A stretch of 64,000 nucleotides of DNA from Nitratireductor sp. B36 (GTDB lineage: Bacteria; Pseudomonadota; Alphaproteobacteria; Rhizobiales; Rhizobiaceae), in the NCBI RefSeq assembly GCF_020833685.1, contig NZ_JACKZY010000005.1:223753-287752 (forward strand), in the 5' to 3' direction. The translations under genes were made by a program, and so were the position numbers. This document shows positions 62,384-64,000 of the stretch, one piece after another; position 1 is the stretch's first letter; every line of letters starts with the position of its first letter. The notes under the pieces are model-generated. The model did not search any database. It was given only the letters and a program-made list of their open reading frames with translations, and had not been told where the DNA came from.

Positions 62384-63806
62384 ATTCGGCGGGCTGATCG
62401 ACCAAGGACGGCCAGTCGCCGTGCAGGTCGGCGCCGCGTCCCTCGATCTCGAAACCGTGCGAGCCGAAGAAATCGCGCTGGCCCTGAATGAGATTGGCCG
62501 TGCCGCGCGCCTGCCGATAGCTGTCGAAATAGGCGAGCGATGACGAGAGGCAGATCAGTGGCAACTCGCCAAGCGCGCCAGCGGACACCACGCGGCGCAG
62601 TGCGGGGCTCGCCTCTTTCATCAGGGTGGCGAAATCCGGAACCATCAGGAGATTGGTGGCCGCATCCCCGGCAAAGGCGCTCGCCATCTGGTCGAGAAAG
62701 CGGGAGCGGATGATGCAGCCGGCGCGCCAGATCTTTGCAATCGTGGCAAGCTCAAGCCCCCAGCCCTGCTCTTCGGACGCGCTGGCGATGACCGAAAATC
62801 CCTGCGTGTAGGAAACGATCTTGCCGGCCAGCAGTGCCTGCTCCAGATCATCGATCGTGATGTCCACCTTGCCCTGGCGCTTGCCATAAAGCGCTTCCGC
62901 CGCGATGCGCTCCTGCTTGCGCGAGGAGATGGAACGGGCGGCAACCGCACCCTCGATGGCCGTGGCCGGCACGCCGAGCTGCTGCGCGGCGATGGCTGAC
63001 CACACACCGGTGCCCTTCTGCCCTGCCCTGTCGAGGATCATGTCCACAAGCGGCTTGCCGCTTTCATCGTCCGTGGCTTCCAGCACATGACCCGTGATCT
63101 CGATCAGATAGGAGTTGAGCGGGCCCTCATTCCAGCGCTTGAAGACTTCGGCGCAGGCGGCAGCATCCATGCCCAGCCCGTCGCGCATCACGCCATAGAC
63201 CTCGGCGATCATCTGCATGTCGCCATATTCGATGCCGTTGTGGATCGTCTTGACGAAATGGCCGGCCCCGCCCTCGCCAAGCCAGGCAACGCAGGGCTCG
63301 CCCTTGAATTTTGCCGCAATGGAGGTGAGCACGGCTTCCGCATCGTGCCATTGCGCCTTTGAGCCGCCCACCATGATCGAAGGGCCATGGCGCGCGCCTT
63401 CCGCGCCGCCGGAAACGCCGACGCCGAGATAGCCGATGCCCTTGGGCTTCAGATAGTCGAACCGACGCTGCGTGTCGCTGAAAAGCGAGTTGCCACATTC
63501 AAGGATCGCGTCGCCCTCATCGAGCAGAGGCAGAAGCTGCTCGATCATGTCGTCAACCGGCTTGCCGGCCTTGACCATGATGATGATCGAGCGCGGTTTC
63601 TTCACCGATTGCACGAAGGCTACGAGATCGGCCTCAGGCAGGACGCGTTCGGCAAGGCCCTCAGCTTGCGCGGCCTCGACGAACGCATCGATTTTGGCGG
63701 TGGAGCGGTTGTTGACGGCGATCTTGTGGCCTTTTTCCGCGATGTTCAGAGCAAGGTTTGCTCCCATCACGCCAAGGCCGATCAGGCCGATATCCGCTTT
63801 CGACAT
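62382..63806 (-). CDS. gnd: 6-Phosphogluconate dehydrogenase (decarboxylating)
   Basis: A 474-residue enzyme (6-phosphogluconate to ribulose-5-phosphate). N-terminal IGLIGLGVMGANLALNIAEKGHKIAVNNRS (NADP site), ILECGNSLFSDTQRR, GVGVSGGAEGARHGPSIMVGG (catalytic region), GHFVKTIHNGIEYGDMQMIAE with catalytic Lys, and DRAGQKGTG. Length normal. Single gene; the palindromic repeat cluster lies upstream of its start. Confidence 0.97.
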   Translation of the reverse strand: MSKADIGLIGLGVMGANLALNIAEKGHKIAVNNRSTAKIDAFVEAAQAEGLAERVLPEADLVAFVQSVKKPRSIIIMVKAGKPVDDMIEQLLPLLDEGDAILECGNSLFSDTQRRFDYLKPKGIGYLGVGVSGGAEGARHGPSIMVGGSKAQWHDAEAVLTSIAAKFKGEPCVAWLGEGGAGHFVKTIHNGIEYGDMQMIAEVYGVMRDGLGMDAAACAEVFKRWNEGPLNSYLIEITGHVLEATDDESGKPLVDMILDRAGQKGTGVWSAIAAQQLGVPATAIEGAVAARSISSRKQERIAAEALYGKRQGKVDITIDDLEQALLAGKIVSYTQGFSVIASASEEQGWGLELATIAKIWRAGCIIRSRFLDQMASAFAGDAATNLLMVPDFATLMKEASPALRRVVSAGALGELPLICLSSSLAYFDSYRQARGTANLIQGQRDFFGSHGFEIEGRGADLHGDWPSLVDQPAE

Positions 63807-63895
63807 GCTTCAAGTCTCCGGTTCGTAAAATGAGGCGGCACTATGCACCAGACCGCCGGTCGATGCATCATCGCCAGATGGGAAGAGCTGGTTTC

Positions 63896-63939
63896 TTACA
63901 GCGCCGCGCGTCTTATAAGACGCGCAAAGGACGCTGTAA
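63896..63939. repeat. Extended hairpin: outer TTACAGCG / CGCTGTAA, inner 20-bp palindrome
   Basis: Outer arms TTACAGCG (63896-63903) and CGCTGTAA (63932-63939) enclose a perfect 20-bp palindrome GCGCGTCTTATAAGACGCGC (63906-63925). This organisation matches intergenic palindromic mosaics common in rhizobial genomes, as far as I can recall. Confidence 0.75.
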
Positions 63940-63951
63940 CACTTTCAAATG

Positions 63952-64000
63952 ATGCATGTTCGTTGTCTTTCAAATGAATTCATTTGAAAGCGACATGCAT
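63952..64000. repeat. Second palindromic module: ATGCATGT / ACATGCAT around a 24-bp palindrome
   Basis: Outer arms ATGCATGT (63952-63959) and ACATGCAT (63993-64000) surround a perfect 24-bp palindrome at 63967-63990, whose core is AATGAATTCATT. It runs to the last base of the window, so the element may continue. It lies 13 bp after the first module. Confidence 0.75.

Overview
This 64 kb window is chromosomal or large-replicon DNA of an alphaproteobacterium, most likely order Hyphomicrobiales (Phyllobacteriaceae/Rhizobiaceae-like). The evidence is high GC, tightly overlapped ATGA/GTGA operons, an iolC-iolD-iolE-iolB order with GGAA-N6-TTCC sites, a LysR-tctCBA module, and a mosaic of palindromes at the right edge like those scattered through rhizobial genomes. 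I found no rRNA, tRNA, CRISPR or prophage. The only mobile element is a decayed IS30-type transposase.

The dominant theme is solute uptake and catabolism. Six transport systems occur in one stretch: (1) a tripartite tricarboxylate transporter (tctA, partial, tctB, tctC) with a divergent LysR (1-3997); (2) a LacI-controlled CUT1 ABC importer embedded in an 11-gene operon with NagB-, NagA-, SIS-, ceramidase-like, AGE-, UxuB- and UxuA-type enzymes (6142-19514); (3) a NitT/TauT-type importer behind a fumarylacetoacetase gene, with a divergent GntR (19632-24666); (4) a CUT1 importer split over two divergent operons with MlrC (M81), RidA, SDR, RpiR, a D-serine-dehydratase-like PLP enzyme and an NTF2-like protein (26583-36133); (5) ugpBAEC for sn-glycerol-3-phosphate (36137-40340), divergent from a plsC-cdsA-phosphatidyltransferase operon (40553-42782); (6) an RbsABC-type importer with an FGGY kinase, a GntR and an upstream AraC (51907-58613).

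Between these lie a decayed IS30 with an orphan AT-richer gene (4037-5741), an NO-response pair (group III truncated haemoglobin plus an NsrR-like Rrf2 regulator, 25630-26560), a MarC protein, and the inositol catabolic operon iolC-D-E-(66-aa membrane protein)-B with its RpiR-type regulator and a divergent Gfo/Idh/MocA dehydrogenase (43527-51379). The right end is housekeeping: trpB-trpA, a LysE exporter, a Prx5-type peroxiredoxin and 6-phosphogluconate dehydrogenase, then palindromic intergenic repeats.

The least-described systems are: the LacI operon, which joins aminosugar and hexuronate steps around a cytosolic ceramidase-like protein; the split-ABC operon, where a predicted enamine-forming PLP dehydratase is paired with RidA and an M81 peptidase; and the plsC-cdsA operon, whose CDP-alcohol phosphatidyltransferase has three substitutions in its signature motif. 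Regulatory palindromes matching the neighbouring regulators' families were found for LacI, GntR, NsrR, RpiR/HexR-like and IolR. In three separate CUT1 operons a perfect 10-bp stem-loop lies between the binding-protein gene and the first permease gene.
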